Origin: Takakia lepidozioides
Lineage: Eukaryota; Streptophyta; Takakiopsida; Takakiales; Takakiaceae
Length of the DNA stretch: 64,000 nt
NCBI GenBank assembly: GCA_030704615.1
Contig: CM060733.1
Location: 2,480,001-2,544,000, forward strand
Direction: 5' to 3'
Position numbers and translations under genes: made by a program. Shown one piece after another: positions 45,711-57,385 of the stretch; the stretch's first letter is position 1, and every line of letters starts with the position of its first letter. The notes beneath the pieces were generated by a model. It saw only the letters and a list, made by a program, of their open reading frames with translations. It did no database searches and was not told the DNA's origin.

Positions 45711-46297
45711 TGTCACGGACATAGCCCAGAAGAACTTACCAGGAATAAATACCAGAAGTTATCAAAAGTTACCATGACTTACCATGATTTACCATTACTT
45801 ACCAAGTTATCGGGGGTTTACCAAATTACCAAGAGTAACTTAGGAAACTACTCAAGAAGCTTCATTTGGAGGAAACTTCTCCATCAAGATACCTCCTTTG
45901 TTTAAGGAAGCTTCTCCATCAATAAACCTTTGTTTAATCTTGGAAACTTCTCCAGCAAGAAACCTCCATAGGGGAAGCTACTTGGGGAAGCTTCTTAGTA
46001 GCCAATATATATAGGAGGCGAGACTGGACACTCTTCAGTCTCGCCAACACCAGTTCAAGCTACTCCAGTCCAGTTCCCAGTACTCTAGCTCAATTTCCAG
46101 TATCTGGTACTCCAGTCCAGTTTCCAGCATTCCAGTATTCAAGTCGTGTTCCAATATATTGTACTCTTGTTCATTGTTAAAAAGATCGTCTTGATTCCTA
46201 TTTACTCATCGTGCATTCAGCCACGCCGACCTTGACTTCTTGTCTAGCATTATACCTCTAGTTTTATCTCTTGTTTGTGTTGTTCTCGTCCTTGACA
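45711..46297 (+). repeat. 3' LTR
   Basis: 587 bp from TGTCACGGACATAGCCCAGA to CTCGTCCTTGACA, with the same TATA box and 11-nt start motif as the 5' LTR. Confidence 0.93.
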
Positions 46298-47295
46298 GAC
46301 CCTATGTTTTTCTGGATTCCCTTTCAGTCTGTGATAGACAAATACCATGCTGAGATAGCCATAGATTGCCCCCAGAATTAAACCAAGCTCTGGGACTAAA
46401 GACAAAACATGTAATGTCTAGATCTGGATAACAGGCTGATTGACAATCTGGTTACAGCCCTACTATACATGTTGGGTTACTAAAAATGACCCTTGCTGGC
46501 TTTACTGATTTGGCTTGGACCAAATAACACAGTAGTGAGGCCTTTTTTGGAACCCAAACAATCTGTTTAAAGCCTTTTAAGACATCAGGGTTTTAACTTA
46601 TGCTGCCCAGATGTATCTCTATGTACTTATATTGATGCTTTGTGATTTTATAAGCACTTTGCTAGGGTATGTGTATGTTGTACCCAGATTGAAGCCAGGC
46701 TATGGAACATAATACAATTCCTATGTTATGTTCCCTGTTTACAATACTGACCTGCTACTGTGACTTGGAGCATACCAAGCAGCAATGTAGGAGGTCGTAT
46801 GGTATCCCAACCATTGGGCTCTTGGCCATGTATGATGTTTAATGCAGGCCCTCTGTTGTTTTTGGGTTTCCTTTCAGTCTGTGATAGATAAATACCCTGA
46901 TGAGATTGCCACAAATTGACCCCAGAACTAAACCAGGCTCTAGGACTAAAGACAAAACATGTAATGTCTAAATCTGGATAAGAGGCTGATTAACAATTTG
47001 GTTACAACTCTACGTTACATGTTGTGTTAAAATGACCCTTGCTGGCTTTACTGATTTGACTTGTACCAAGTAACACAGTAGTGAGGTCTTTGTTGGAATC
47101 CAGACAATCTGGCTAAAACCTTGTAAGACATCAGGGTTTAAACTTATGCAGCCCAGATGTATCTCTATGTACTTACATGGATGCTTTGTGATTTTATAAA
47201 CACTTTGCTAGGGCATGTGTATGTTGTACCTAGACTGAAACCAGGCTATGGAACATAATACAATAACCTCTGTTATGTTCCCTGTTTACACGCTG
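46298..47295 (+). repeat. Tandem duplication, period about 546 bp
   Basis: Text from CTGTGATAGACAAATACC (46,330) recurs at 46,876 as CTGTGATAGATAAATACC, continuing through GACAAAACATGTAATGTCTA, TGACCCTTGCTGGCTTTACT and GCTAGGG(T/C)ATGTGTATGTTG. The unit's other part lies left of the LTR element (37,949-38,030), so the array predates the insertion. No coding. Confidence 0.88.
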
Positions 47296-48430
47296 CTTAG
47301 TCACAGTAGCAGGCCAGTATTGTAAACCGAAAACAAGAGCACATATTGGGCTGTAAACAACAAATCCAGCCCATGATAGAGTGTAGTAATCAAAAGTAAG
47401 AGTCTTTAAAAGAAAGTATGTATTCTAGTAAAGCTCATCTAATGAACAATGCTCAACAAGGAGGGGTGGAAGCATAGCCAAAAAGGTCAAAAATATGGAA
47501 GCAGATTTGAATCAGCTCCCTGAAGATCAGTTGGAGTCGACATTGCCTCAATTGCTTGGATTCAATCAACTTCAAGCTTCATAAGTCATGTTAAGTGAGG
47601 GCCCTAACCTGGTCCCATCACATGCAATCAAAAAACAATGAAGTTAGTGAAGATGTGGAACCCCAGGTGAATATCAGGCCTCACGCTTGTTATCGCTGTA
47701 CAACATGCGTTCCAAAGCAAGAAGAGATCAAACGCAAAGCAAAGACAGTCCACAACCTTCAGGGTTTGTGGAAGAGGATTCGACATAGCTCCAAGAACTC
47801 GGCAATCGACATCACAAACAAGCAACGGTTTGCTGATTTCTACGAGCATTTTATCAAGTGAAGAGACTTCCTGAAAGTTTAAGAGCGGCGCTAGATCTTA
47901 ATGACCATTGAACGGATCGACAAACAATCACAGCTTAGGGTAGATTGTCCGCCAAAGGAAGAGACAACCTCATTGAGGGCATTGAAGTTTTGCCGCCATT
48001 GCATACCCCAAGGGGAATCGAAAAGTACTGGAATCTTGCCAGAGCACTTGCAGGCTGTCATAAAGCTTCTCTATAGCCATCAAATTCACAAGATTCGTGT
48101 TTAAATGAACCCTCTGACATCATCTCTCAGCTCCAGCAAATCAAAACGCACGAGTATCGTGCAGAGTTTTAGGGCGGAGGAAGAGATAGGGAAAACCTTC
48201 ACGATTTCATCCAAATTAGATGAAAAACAGATAATGAGATGTAAAGAACTTCCCTGATTTCCTCATGATGTCATCCAGTAGGGATGGCATCCAAAATAGA
48301 GTCTGGCTTTCATTAGGGTTAGTTCTCATGACCAAAATCATCCAAAGAACCCAGCTATCAAAGAATATTATTTAATGGAATTCATCCATTTTCATGATTA
48401 CATCCAGTATGGATGAAATTAAAATATGGT
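47296..48430. other. No gene recognised
   Basis: Short frames only, including 47,595-47,861 (Lys-rich, no motif). GGATGAAATT/GGATGGCATCC-like short motifs recur near 48,220-48,420. Confidence 0.4.
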
Positions 48431-50392
48431 TTAGACATAATTAGTCCAAGCCTTCCTGGGTTTTGGAAAAAATACAAGCAAGTTCTTTGTATAGAGGGAG
48501 AGGGAGAGAGGGAGAGATGAGGGAAAGAAAAAAGGAACTGGTCGGTTAGAAAGGAACTGGATGTACCGTGTGTAAGAAAAAGGCAACATCCTTCTCTTAT
48601 CATATTTCCGGAACTGAAATAAACCAGTATCGGGATCCAGCATACTGATCTGTACATTCATAAAACAAGCTTCCATACCAGTGTAAGGTGTACCATCCTT
48701 GGTTCTTAATAACTCTGGTTTAATTTCCAGTACATTTAGTGGGTAATCCCACCATGGGTTTAAGCCATTTCTGTCCGTAGAAGGATCAAGAAATAGCTTA
48801 GCATCACCAACATTCAGCCAGCATATGTCATCAATGTACCGGAAGGCTGATTTGAATTTAGCCATAAGCTGGAACTGTCCTAGAGCAGCCAAACAGAGGA
48901 TGAATCTCAGTTCATAGGACAAAAAGTAATTGTTACACCATAGAGGAGATCAGGCAAAACCCATGGGTATGCCAGAAACTTGTTGCCAAACTCGATCCCC
49001 CAAAGCAACAAAGCAGTGAGTCATCAACCACTTGTGGAGCCCAAGCAATCTAGCTTCGGAGAGCTCAATCCACATACCGATTTTAGGCGAGGAGGGTCCC
49101 CACCTACATTTCCCGAAGGTGTCTTTCCTGGCTGGAATCCATAGTGAGTGGTTGGATCGAGGGTGGGCAATGTGGTATTGCCGGAAGGCAATCTGAACCA
49201 CGTATTCGATGGCGGCACCCAAATTATCTTCACCTATCAAAGGTATGTTTTCGTAACATTGAGTGATGTCAGCGACAAACACGTCATAGATCTTTGCAGG
49301 TAGATTCAGAGTAAAATCAGAGATGCTGTCTATTATCCAGTACATGGAAGTGGACACTTTGAAAAAATTCTCATAAGTATCAAGTCGTGCCTTGACCCAT
49401 TCCTTTACCAAAGGCAATAGGTCCATGGTGGCACGTGTCAATAGACAGGCAAGTTCGCTGAAAATACAATTGTGGGCATTGGTAATCCAGCAGTACTTCT
49501 TTTTGTGTAGTTTGTAAATTCCCATCATCTAGGGGAGGTTACATGCCACTGCTGGTATTTCAGGTAGCAACTTCTGTAAATCTTCAGAAATGCTTACCAA
49601 TACAGAATCAGTTGAAAGCCACACCTCATTTTCATAATAGGGTTTGAAATCTTTACCCATCAGTTGGTGGTATGCTTGAGTTCTTATGTGCTTCACACAC
49701 ATAAAACATACATTGTTGTTAGCCTTGTCAAGTCCAGACATGTACAAGTGAGAAAGAAGCCATGCTAGTTCATCCCGTGCTTCTTGCACTAAAAAAGGAT
49801 TTCTTTCATGGTGATTGAAACGGCCGTTACGCCTGCTAGCTTTTTGTTTCAGTCTGTCCCAGCATGATTTTTTCAGCCATAAGCTGCAAGGTGACACCCA
49901 ATCCTCACAAGTATCTACTTGTAGAATATTACATGTCATGAAAAAAACAGAGCGGACTTGTTCAACCACATCCTTCAGCAATGTGCGTTTGAGAGGAATG
50001 TGATGCATACCTAGGCTGAACATTGCTTTCAAACAGTCGTGTCTGATGATGTTAAGATCCATGGTACGTACATGTTGTTTGTGCATAGAGCCAGGTAGTT
50101 GGAACTCTGTTTTGGTAGCCTCATCACCAAACGCACGAAACATGTTTGTGTTGTCACAGATGCATTCTGGTGACATAATCAGATCTTGCAAGAATTTGAA
50201 ATCATGGAAAACAACAGCAGGCTGGTAGAATTCAGTACTGCATTGTTTATGATAGGTCCAACCAAATACAATCTCATCAACAAGGAGAGCAAGGTCATGT
50301 TGGCCATGAGCAATCATTGCTTCCTTAATCATGTTTTTAGGGCTTATCCATTCCATACCTCGGTTGGCGTATAGCATATGTACGAATCCCAA
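48431..50392 (-). pseudogene. Penelope-like reverse transcriptase, two in-frame stops
   Basis: Three frames (50,392-49,529; 49,528-48,950; 48,922-48,431) are in one phase, split only by TAG (49,531-49,529) and TGA (48,952-48,950). Motifs in order: CLKAMFSLGMHHIPLKRTLL, IYKLHKKKYCWITNAHNCIF, VFVADITQCYENIPL (first catalytic Asp), QVSGIPMGFA-stop-SPLWC, then FRYIDDICWLN (catalytic YIDD) and FRKYDKRRMLPFSYTRYI with LSNRP. The GIPMG-CSPL and DKR...F.Y...SN.P pattern is that of Penelope-like RTs and not of Ty3/Gypsy or L1. No GIY-YIG endonuclease is visible. A two-Cys pair (CFMC) occurs near 49,700. Confidence 0.65.
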
Positions 50393-50539
50393 GGGGTAGG
50401 TTTTGCCGCATGAGTAATGAATTTCCTGCCATGGGCGTGGGTTTCAATCAGTCTGTAGCTGTCCTCCAAGATGTTTAGAGTCGGAGAATCCTCCAGAACT
50501 TCAGAATCCAGCCCTTGCAGAAGTCCCTTGGGGTGACTT

Positions 50540-52107
50540 ATGACAGCCAGCGTTGCTGGAATTGGTGGAGGTCAGGGACTGATACACCAAGAAAGCTTGA
50601 TCGTCATCCTTCCCACCCAAGAGGTTCTATGCTGGACAACTGCCAGTATTTTATGGTTGGGTCGTGTTGGTGAGTATTCACGTGCAGTTCGTGCTCTGGC
50701 ACCTTTCACTTCTGCACCACCTTCTTCAGACACTGTTGCCACTTTGGAGGCCCTTCATCCCCTATCTGAGCACATTCTTCCAGTTTTTGTCGATGATTTT
50801 GAGCCGGATCAAGATGACTGCTTCAATCCCAGGACTCTGCTAGTGGCTTTTCCCAACTCTTTCAGGTTTGTTCTCATATTACCAATGGTCGCATACCTAC
50901 TTAAATGGCACGTCTCATTGGGGCATCACAACTCTTGGCTATGTCCAAACACACTGGTGCTGGCATACGTCCTATTGCCGTGGGTGAGGTTATCTACCGT
51001 CTTGTTACCCGCTCTCTCTGTCTTTAGTATTGGGATGCATTCTCCGCCCACCTCTTTCCACGTCAATTTGGTGTTGCCACTCTAGGAGATTGCAAAGCTG
51101 TCGTACATGGGATCCGCGCCACACTTGACCCTCATGACTGGGTTGTTCTTCAAGTCGACGTCACCCACGCCTTCAACACTGTCTCACGTGCTGCCATCTT
51201 TCAGAAGCTCCGTTCTGCTGGAGGTGACTTTCATTAGCTTATCCATGTTATCAAACTATTCTATGCGTATGGTGCTCCCCTCTTTTACAGTCATCATTCT
51301 CGCACATGCGACTACAACATCATAAAGTCGGAGGTGGGAACTCGTAAAGGTGATCCATTAGGGGGTCCTCTTTTTGCCATGGGACATGTTTGCTCTTACT
51401 TCATCTGCACAAGCATGTCATTCTTGTCTATTCCCTTCTGTTGCAGATGACACCCACATCGTCAGTCCGACATCCGAGGTCCTCCCGGCTTACAGTCATT
51501 TCATCACCCAGTTGCACTCTTTGGGGCTCTCGGTTCAACCTCGCAAGTGTGTCATGTGGTCTCCATCCAGTTCACCATCCGACTTTTCACCACCTGCCTA
51601 TTTCCTCACACCATCCGACGACATCTGAATCTTGGGCGTTCCTTTTGGCATCACCTCATTCACTTCAACTTTCCTGGAAAACGCACTTCAAGATGACCTA
51701 TGAGCTCCTTCCTTGGCTTGGGGATCTATATGTAGTCTATGGTATTCTCACAAGGTGTTTCATTCAACGACCATCGTACCTTTTACGGGCTTTTCCACCG
51801 ACCGATGAATTCCTTCAATCTCTATTGCAGTTTGATGCTCACACGACCTACCATCACGCCGTTTCGTTTGTCGTTGCCAATCTTTGCCCTAATCATTCGG
51901 GGAGTTTATAAGTCATTTTGCTCTTATCATGGAAGAATCTGATCAGCCATCGATCCACTTGCTATTCATCTCCTAATTCGTTGTCCATGTGAAAGAGACC
52001 GTACAACGACTCATGATGTTATGCGGGACCCCGTCGCTTCTGTTGCTCGAGAGGCTAGATTCCATGTATTGCGGGAGCAAACTCACATGCTTCCCTCTCG
52101 CACGCCT
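50540..52107 (+). pseudogene. LINE (non-LTR) reverse transcriptase, heavily decayed
   Basis: Read across frames: GEYSRAVRALAPFTSAPPSS and ALHPLSEHILP (50.67-50.78 kb), GIRPIAVGEVIYRLVTRSLC (50.96-51.02 kb), FPRQFGVATLGDCKAVVHGI, VVLQVDVTHAFNTVSRAAIF (first Asp, near 51,150), VGTRKGDPLGGPLFA (near 51,350) and SVADDTHIVSP (catalytic ADD, near 51,440). These are the non-LTR RT blocks. At least three frameshifts and many stops. It ends where a CACTA-like terminus begins at 52,108. Confidence 0.78.
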
Positions 52108-52200
52108 CACTACAACAAATTGCGGCTTTTACGACTCTGTGTTATGACTGCAAATGCAGTTATGAAAGCCATTTACGACTTCATGACTCTGCTGTCGTAA
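52108..52200 (+). mobile_element. CACTA-type terminus 1
   Basis: CACTACAACAAATTGCGGCT followed by subterminal TTTACGAC/GTCGTAAA motifs. This is the usual 5' terminus of CACTA elements. The matching inverted end (ending TAGTG) was not found in the window. Confidence 0.5.
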
Positions 52201-52304
52201 AACCCTAGTCAGTTGTGGCATGGCAGATATGACTCGCCAGCCTGGCTGTGACGTGGCGCCTGAGCAGCTGTGGGGGTAGTCATACACGCTGGCTTTATTG
52301 AATG

Positions 52305-52660
52305 ACCCATGACCATCTATCCATGCAGGTTTCTTGTAGCTATCCTTCCACAGGGAATCATCGGTAATCTGGAGCTTGAAATCTGGCTCTCTTGGATGAT
52401 CTGGACCCACACTCCATCCCTGCTCCTTCAGCTATCCATGCCTCTGCACAGATCATGCATATATCCTTGCATTGCTGTTAGCAGCTGAAAATGACAGCCT
52501 ACACTTGTTCCAGCAAACACCCAACTCAATGTATCACACTAGTTCCTATTCTCAATTGCATCTGCTACTCTATGTAATCCAACAGGCATTTACCTTTTTG
52601 CCTCGGTTGTCCCACCATTGACTGGGGTCAAAAAAGTATTCATTCCACAGCTTTCCCCCA
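52305..52660 (-). pseudogene. OSB-like PDF-motif exon pair 1
   Basis: First half, 52,660-52,594: GGKLWNEYFFDPSQWWDNRG followed by KK and a GTAAATG donor. Second half near 52,410-52,313: HPREPDFKLQITDDSLWKDS followed by YKKPAW. Together they form the PDF motif (W...DPS.WWDNR.K / PDFK...LW...PAW) found C-terminal to the OB fold of plant organellar ssDNA-binding proteins (OSB), which act in plastid or mitochondrial DNA maintenance. After PAWIDG the sequence departs from the other copies, so this is the degraded last repeat. Confidence 0.65.
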
Positions 52661-52768
52661 TCTCCGTTAACTATTTTTTGATACTTTCCTGTTGTCACAT
52701 TGGCAATATCATGTCAAAGTCACTCCAAACTAGATTCACTCAACCAGCTAACTTGCAGACATTGAAAT

Positions 52769-53225
52769 TTAGGGCCGGTTCTGATAAGAGGGGAAAACAG
52801 GGTGAAATGTGTTGAAGAAGGTGCATTTATTAGCAGTGCTTGATTTTATCAATTGTGCCGCTACTCCTGCAGCTTCCAGTTCACCATCTACCCATGCGGG
52901 TTTCTTATAGCTATTGATCCACAGGTAATCATAGGTAATCATGTGCTTGAAATCTGGCCCTCTTGGATGAATCTGGACCCATACTCTATCCTGCTCTTTC
53001 AACTATCACTGCTTCTACACAAATCATGCATACTTCCTTGCCTTGCAGCTGATAATGACAGCCTAGATTTGTTCTAGGAAACACCCAACTCAGCTTATCA
53101 CGTGCTAGTTCCTATGCTGAATTGCGTCTGCTCTCTATAATCTAACAGGCATTAACCTTTTTCCCTCGGTTGTCCCACCATTGACTGGGGTTGGAAAAGT
53201 ATTCATTCCACAACTTCTCCTCGTT
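52769..53225 (-). pseudogene. OSB-like PDF-motif exon pair 2
   Basis: First half 53,225-53,158: KLWNEYFSNPSQWWDNRGKK then a GT donor. Second half 53,002-52,769: HPRGPDFKHMITYDYLWINS, YKKPAWVDGELEAAGVAAQL, ending in a stop. This is the best-preserved pair, with the intron between the halves at the same codon as in pair 1. It could be the functional end of an OSB gene, but no OB-fold exon was found upstream. Confidence 0.68.
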
Positions 53226-53279
53226 TCTGTGACCTGTTTCTGGATACTTTCCTGTTGTCACATTGGCAGTATCATGTCA

Positions 53280-54320
53280 AAGTTCAGATTGACATCTAGT
53301 ACAATTCCAGCTTGGACGATGTTACCACGAACCTCTTTGCTATTTTGCAGGGCTGCCAGGCTTGCACACATGTTGCAAATGTAACAAACGCGATGTGGTT
53401 GCGCTGCAGTATCCCTTCCCACACCACTTGCTCATAGACTTCTCCAAAGGGCCTCCATCCCGCGCCGCTGTTGTGCATATCCTGGGATCATCATCCTCCA
53501 TGCACCCCAATTTGGCATACAAGTCCACAAGGGCATAGTTCAGAACAACATTTGTTTAATTCCAACTTGGACGATGTCATCACAAACCCCGTCTTCACTC
53601 ATTGCGTACTCTAGTTAAGTGCAATTATGGGCTAGGCTGGTACCACATCTCATTCAGCCATATTATCAAAACAGCCATGTATCCTTGTAGTTGCACCCTG
53701 CAACCTTGGCATACATGTCCACTACGGCAACGTTCAGAATCACATCAGATACAATACCAGCTTTGACAATATCACCGTGGACCTCTGTACCCTTTTCCAG
53801 GGCTGCCAGGCGTGCATTTGACATACATATCCACCAAGGCAGTGTTTAGAGTGACATCTAGTGGTACAATTCCAGATTTGATGATGGACCTTTGCGTCCT
53901 TTCCAGGGCTACCAGGCTCGCATTTGACATACATGTACACCAGGGGAATGTTCAGAATGACATCAGGTACAATTCCAGCTTTGATGATGTCACCATGAAC
54001 CTCTTGGCCCCTTCCCAGGGCTGCTAGGCTCGCATATGCATATTAACAAACACAAATGAACATGACCTAGTTTGGCTTCATCCTTTCCCACATCATTTGT
54101 TCTTAGGTTTCCAAAGCCGTACTCCCACACCTATGCTACACACACCTTACAATCATGGCAGTCCACAACACCACATCTCATTTAGCCATGTTGTCGAACT
54201 CTCCTTTTGCATCAGGCTTGTTGCACCCACATTTGGCATACATATCCACTAGGGCAGTGGTCAGAATGACAACTAGTACAATTTCAGCTTTGACGATGGC
54301 ACATGGCCAAGAGATATCCC
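53280..54320 (-). pseudogene. Array of PPR-like fragments
   Basis: Minus-strand text repeated at about 53,290-53,350, 53,700-53,800, 53,810-53,880, 53,890-53,960, 53,965-54,030 and 54,230-54,300 reads, allowing frameshifts, LGRGQEVHGDIIKAGIVPDV and ILN..LVYMYVKCE. This is the core of PLS-class pentatricopeptide repeats (EVHG.IIKAG...DV.LN.LVDMYAKC). Fragments are truncated and jumbled, so this is a dead cluster. It sits between OSB-like pairs 2 and 3. Confidence 0.6.
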
Positions 54321-54499
54321 AATATCCCGCCACCAATGGGTTCAATGCATACTCTTATCACATTGGCAGTATCATGTCAAAGTCACTCCAACTAGATTCA
54401 CTCAACCAGCTAACTTGCAGAATTCAACATGAAAATTTAGGGCCGATTCTGATAAGAGGGGAAAATAGGGTGAAATGTGTTTCAGAAGGTGCCTTCATT

Positions 54500-55290
54500 A
54501 GCAGTGCTTGATTTTATCAATTGTGCCGCTGCTGCTGTGGCTTCCAATTGACCATCTACCCAAGCAGGTTTCTTGTATCTATCCTTCCACATGGAATCAT
54601 AGATAATCTGGAGCTTGAAATCTGGCCCTCTTCCACACTCTATCCCTGCTCCTTCAGCTATCTATGCCTCTGCACAAAATCATGCATACATCAATCATTC
54701 CAACAAACACCCCCAACCCTACTTATCAATGAGCAACGAGCTAACTTACATAATTCAATATGCATCTCAGGGCCGAGTCTGATGAGAGGGCAAAACAGGC
54801 TGAAATAGGTCGAAGAAGAACCCATAGAACCCATGGAGGATTTGACTGACCATGAACCCAAGAGGACCTCTTCAGTGTGCTGCTTGTTTCTGTAGTCAGG
54901 TAATGTCGGATTGGTCTGTGAGAACCACCACGGTGCAGCTGAGTGGGTAGAGGATTTGACCGACCATCAACCCAAAAGGACCTCTTGTGTGTGCTGCTTG
55001 TGTCTTGTAGTCAGGTAATGTCGGATTGGTCTGTGAGAACCAGCACGGTGCAGATGAGCAGGCAGAGATTGAAACACGGCCTGCTAAGACCAAGCTGACT
55101 CTCCCAAGAACCTTGAAACATCAGGAAGAATACCAAATCATGGTACTAACAGGAGCCAACAACCCACATTTGCAGGATGGACAAACTTCTTCACATCGTA
55201 CATTAAGGAAAAGCCACACCTTGCCATTGCGGTTGTCGCACCATCGTGAAGGATCTTTAAAAATCTCATGCCAGCTCTGCTCCGTGCTGC
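54500..55290 (-). pseudogene. OSB-like PDF-motif exon pair 3 (degenerate)
   Basis: First half 55,285-55,230: SWHEIFKDPSRWCDNRNGK followed by a GTGTGG donor (the second Trp of WWDNR is replaced by Cys). Second half 54,640-54,500: GPDFKLQIIYDS-like text with a frameshift, then KKPAWVDGQLEA. The flank ALTANEG/ATNKCTFF after PAW matches pair 2. Between the halves lies a 100-bp tandem duplication (54,860-55,060, CAGGTAATGTCGGATTGGTC). Confidence 0.55.
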
Positions 55291-55299
55291 AAATGAAGG

Positions 55300-55682
55300 G
55301 CCGAGTTTGATGAGAGGGCAAAACAGGCTGAAATAGGTCGAAGAAGAAGGTGCCCTCACCACATTGTCCTCGACACGGTCTGCTAAGACCAAGCTGACTC
55401 TCCCAAGAACGGCGAGCTCCCAGCCAAAACCTCCTCGCACACATACCCTAGCGTTTCCAGGGTTGCTTGCTTCAGATGCGAAGGTTGCTCCAACTCCGGC
55501 CTCCCATGCATGTTTGCCTTCCCTCCCGCTCGCTCTAAGTCCCAGCCCTCTCTCTCTATCTCCCTCCCTCCCGCTCACTCTAATTCTATTCATGGCTACC
55601 GTGATGGGCAACTTTTTAAGTTTTTTAACCTTCTTGCAAACCCTATAAGCAATTTTTTGATTTTTTGATTTTGATTTTTTTA
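55300..55682. other. Spacer; possible 5' part of the OSB-like gene
   Basis: A minus frame (55,138-55,611) is Arg/Gly/Ser-rich at its start, as in organellar transit peptides, but shows no OB fold. CT-rich sequence at 55,540-55,590. Confidence 0.3.
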
Positions 55683-55868
55683 AAGGAAGCCTCAGGGCCT
55701 TGAGGAGGGGGAAAAATTAACCCCCTTTCATTTGGGCCATGAGACCTACAGGACGATCAATGCCCAAACATATCGTCACGAACAATCCCACACACGGGGC
55801 AGGGCAGCGGATTTGAACCCCGAACCATCGGGGCGACGCACTGTGCACCTCCAGCCGATGTGTTTTTT
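55683..55868 (-). mobile_element. tRNA-derived SINE, copy 2
   Basis: Same body as copy 1 (TTGAGGAGGGGGAAAAATTA, ACCCCCTTTCA) and, read on the minus strand, a B box GGTTCAAATCC (about 55,809-55,820) with an A-box-like GGCTGGAGGTGCAC upstream. Flanks differ from copy 1, so the unit is dispersed. Confidence 0.62.
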
Positions 55869-56909
55869 TCAAATCTTTTGCACTTTGATTTTTTTTTAAA
55901 ATAAATCATTCTAGTGGTTAGAGTCTCCGACATTTTTTCAAAATTTAAATACTGATATATTATGTATATAACCAGAAAAGCATGTGTCGACACGTGCAGT
56001 CATGTAGTGATTCATCCATGTGATGATCTGGCAGAATGCATTAGAGTGAGAGTCGTGAAGTCATATGTCCGTCTAGCAATTTGCGCACTACGGTGGCCTC
56101 ATGGTGTTGAAGGTCACCCATTATGGCCAGCCCAACTATGAAAGGGGATAATTGGGTTGACAAGTTACTTCATGTGTGGGTACTTCTGTGTCCTTGGTGG
56201 AGGGTTGGGCAACCACAATGCCCAGATTTCAGTCGGTAGAACGTCACCTTCCAAACATAAGGCCATAAGTTATGCTAAGTTTTCATTCTTCTTTTCTTTT
56301 AACTTCCGAAGAAATGGAATGATGGGACTATGGACACCCACTTCTCATGCAGAGTCCACCATCAAGTATTAAACAATGCTTTGCAAAACTCTGGTGTAAC
56401 TAGTGTGCAAATGTGTGTTTCAATTTCATACTACTGCTATAAGTGTTTGGAACATGTGACAACAAATTCTTGAGCTGAGATGTCGTCCAGACTGCTAGAT
56501 AAACAATTCGACCGCCCACATCTAAGGACAAGGCCACATTCCCTCAGAACTGTGTATGTGATTAGTGCCTTCCAGGAATACTCCCCTGAAATCTATCACA
56601 AAAGGACCATCTTGCTCATTGCTTTTGTTTTTTTGTCTAATTTCAAATACATTTACAATGCTCTTTGCAAGGTAGCATAGTATCCACCCCTACATCTTCC
56701 AACTTGATGTCACACATGGAGCATGGCAACTCAATCAATAGAATTATCTATTGAAGATCTCTGAATAATGATGAAACCCTGTAAAGCTTTATTTACAAAC
56801 AAACATGAGGTAACTGTACAAAGGATGGAAAGTTCCCATAGCAAGGGAAGAGTTAACATAAAAAAATGAAAAAGAAAGTGTAGCAAGCCAAACAAACCAA
56901 ATGGTCATC
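55869..56909. other. No gene recognised
   Basis: AT-rich to mixed spacer with short frames lacking motifs. Confidence 0.45.
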
Positions 56910-57385
56910 CTATTTAACTGCCTGAATCACATCAGACAAAGAAATGGGTGTGACATGGGGAAGGGCAGAAAGATGGGACGAAGTCATGCGAGCTACAGTA
57001 GCCCGATGCAAGATGGACATGGCCTGCGCCCTATGTAAAGCTACATAAACTCGTTGTCTATAGAAAGCTACGAAGATGGAAGCATGGGGAATGCCATTGA
57101 TCTTGTTCTGAGCAGCATGATGAGCACAAGTACGAAGAAAGTCGTCGAATTGACGATGAAAACATCCAAAGATCTCCATGCAGCCAGTGGAAGGAACGCA
57201 TCTAAAGGATGATGGTCTTGATAGTCTCGTTGCTTGGTCTGTGCAGTAATCAAAGCGGCAGTGCCTTGGGAAGAGGCCGATCGAGGAAGTAAGTCGATCG
57301 AGTAGGATCGGCAATGATAACATCTGCAACGGTACGCAAACCATCTCGAGATAAGACGATGTCGACGCACCGACGAGAGGACTGA
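56910..57385 (-). pseudogene. LINE C-terminal fragment, second family
   Basis: Minus text, allowing frameshifts: DGLRTVADVIIADPTR, then EIFGCFHRQFDDFLRTCAHH and FYRQRVYVALHRAQAMSILH. The pattern DVVIADPTR...FG.FH..FD.FL..CA...RQR...AL.RAQA.. is the tail of plant non-LTR elements. It starts where the CACTA-like terminus at 57,386 begins. Confidence 0.5.

Larger units (their letters stand above)
38031..46297 (+). mobile_element. Tf1/sushi-type chromodomain Ty3/Gypsy retrotransposon, complete but decayed
   Basis: Two LTRs (TG...CA), a primer-binding site, Gag, protease, RT, RNase H, integrase, chromodomain and polypurine tract are in order on the plus strand. The element is flanked by GGCCC (38,026-38,030) and GACCC (46,298-46,302), a 5-bp target duplication with one change. 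LTRs differ by indels (632 against 587 bp) and many substitutions, and coding parts carry many stops, so it is old. A 1.85-kb foreign block (41,884-43,731) sits between RNase H and integrase. The Gag (PEKFDGTRSRFRGFVQQVRL) resembles Tf1/sushi and PEG10-type Gags, in line with the self-priming signal. Confidence 0.93.
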
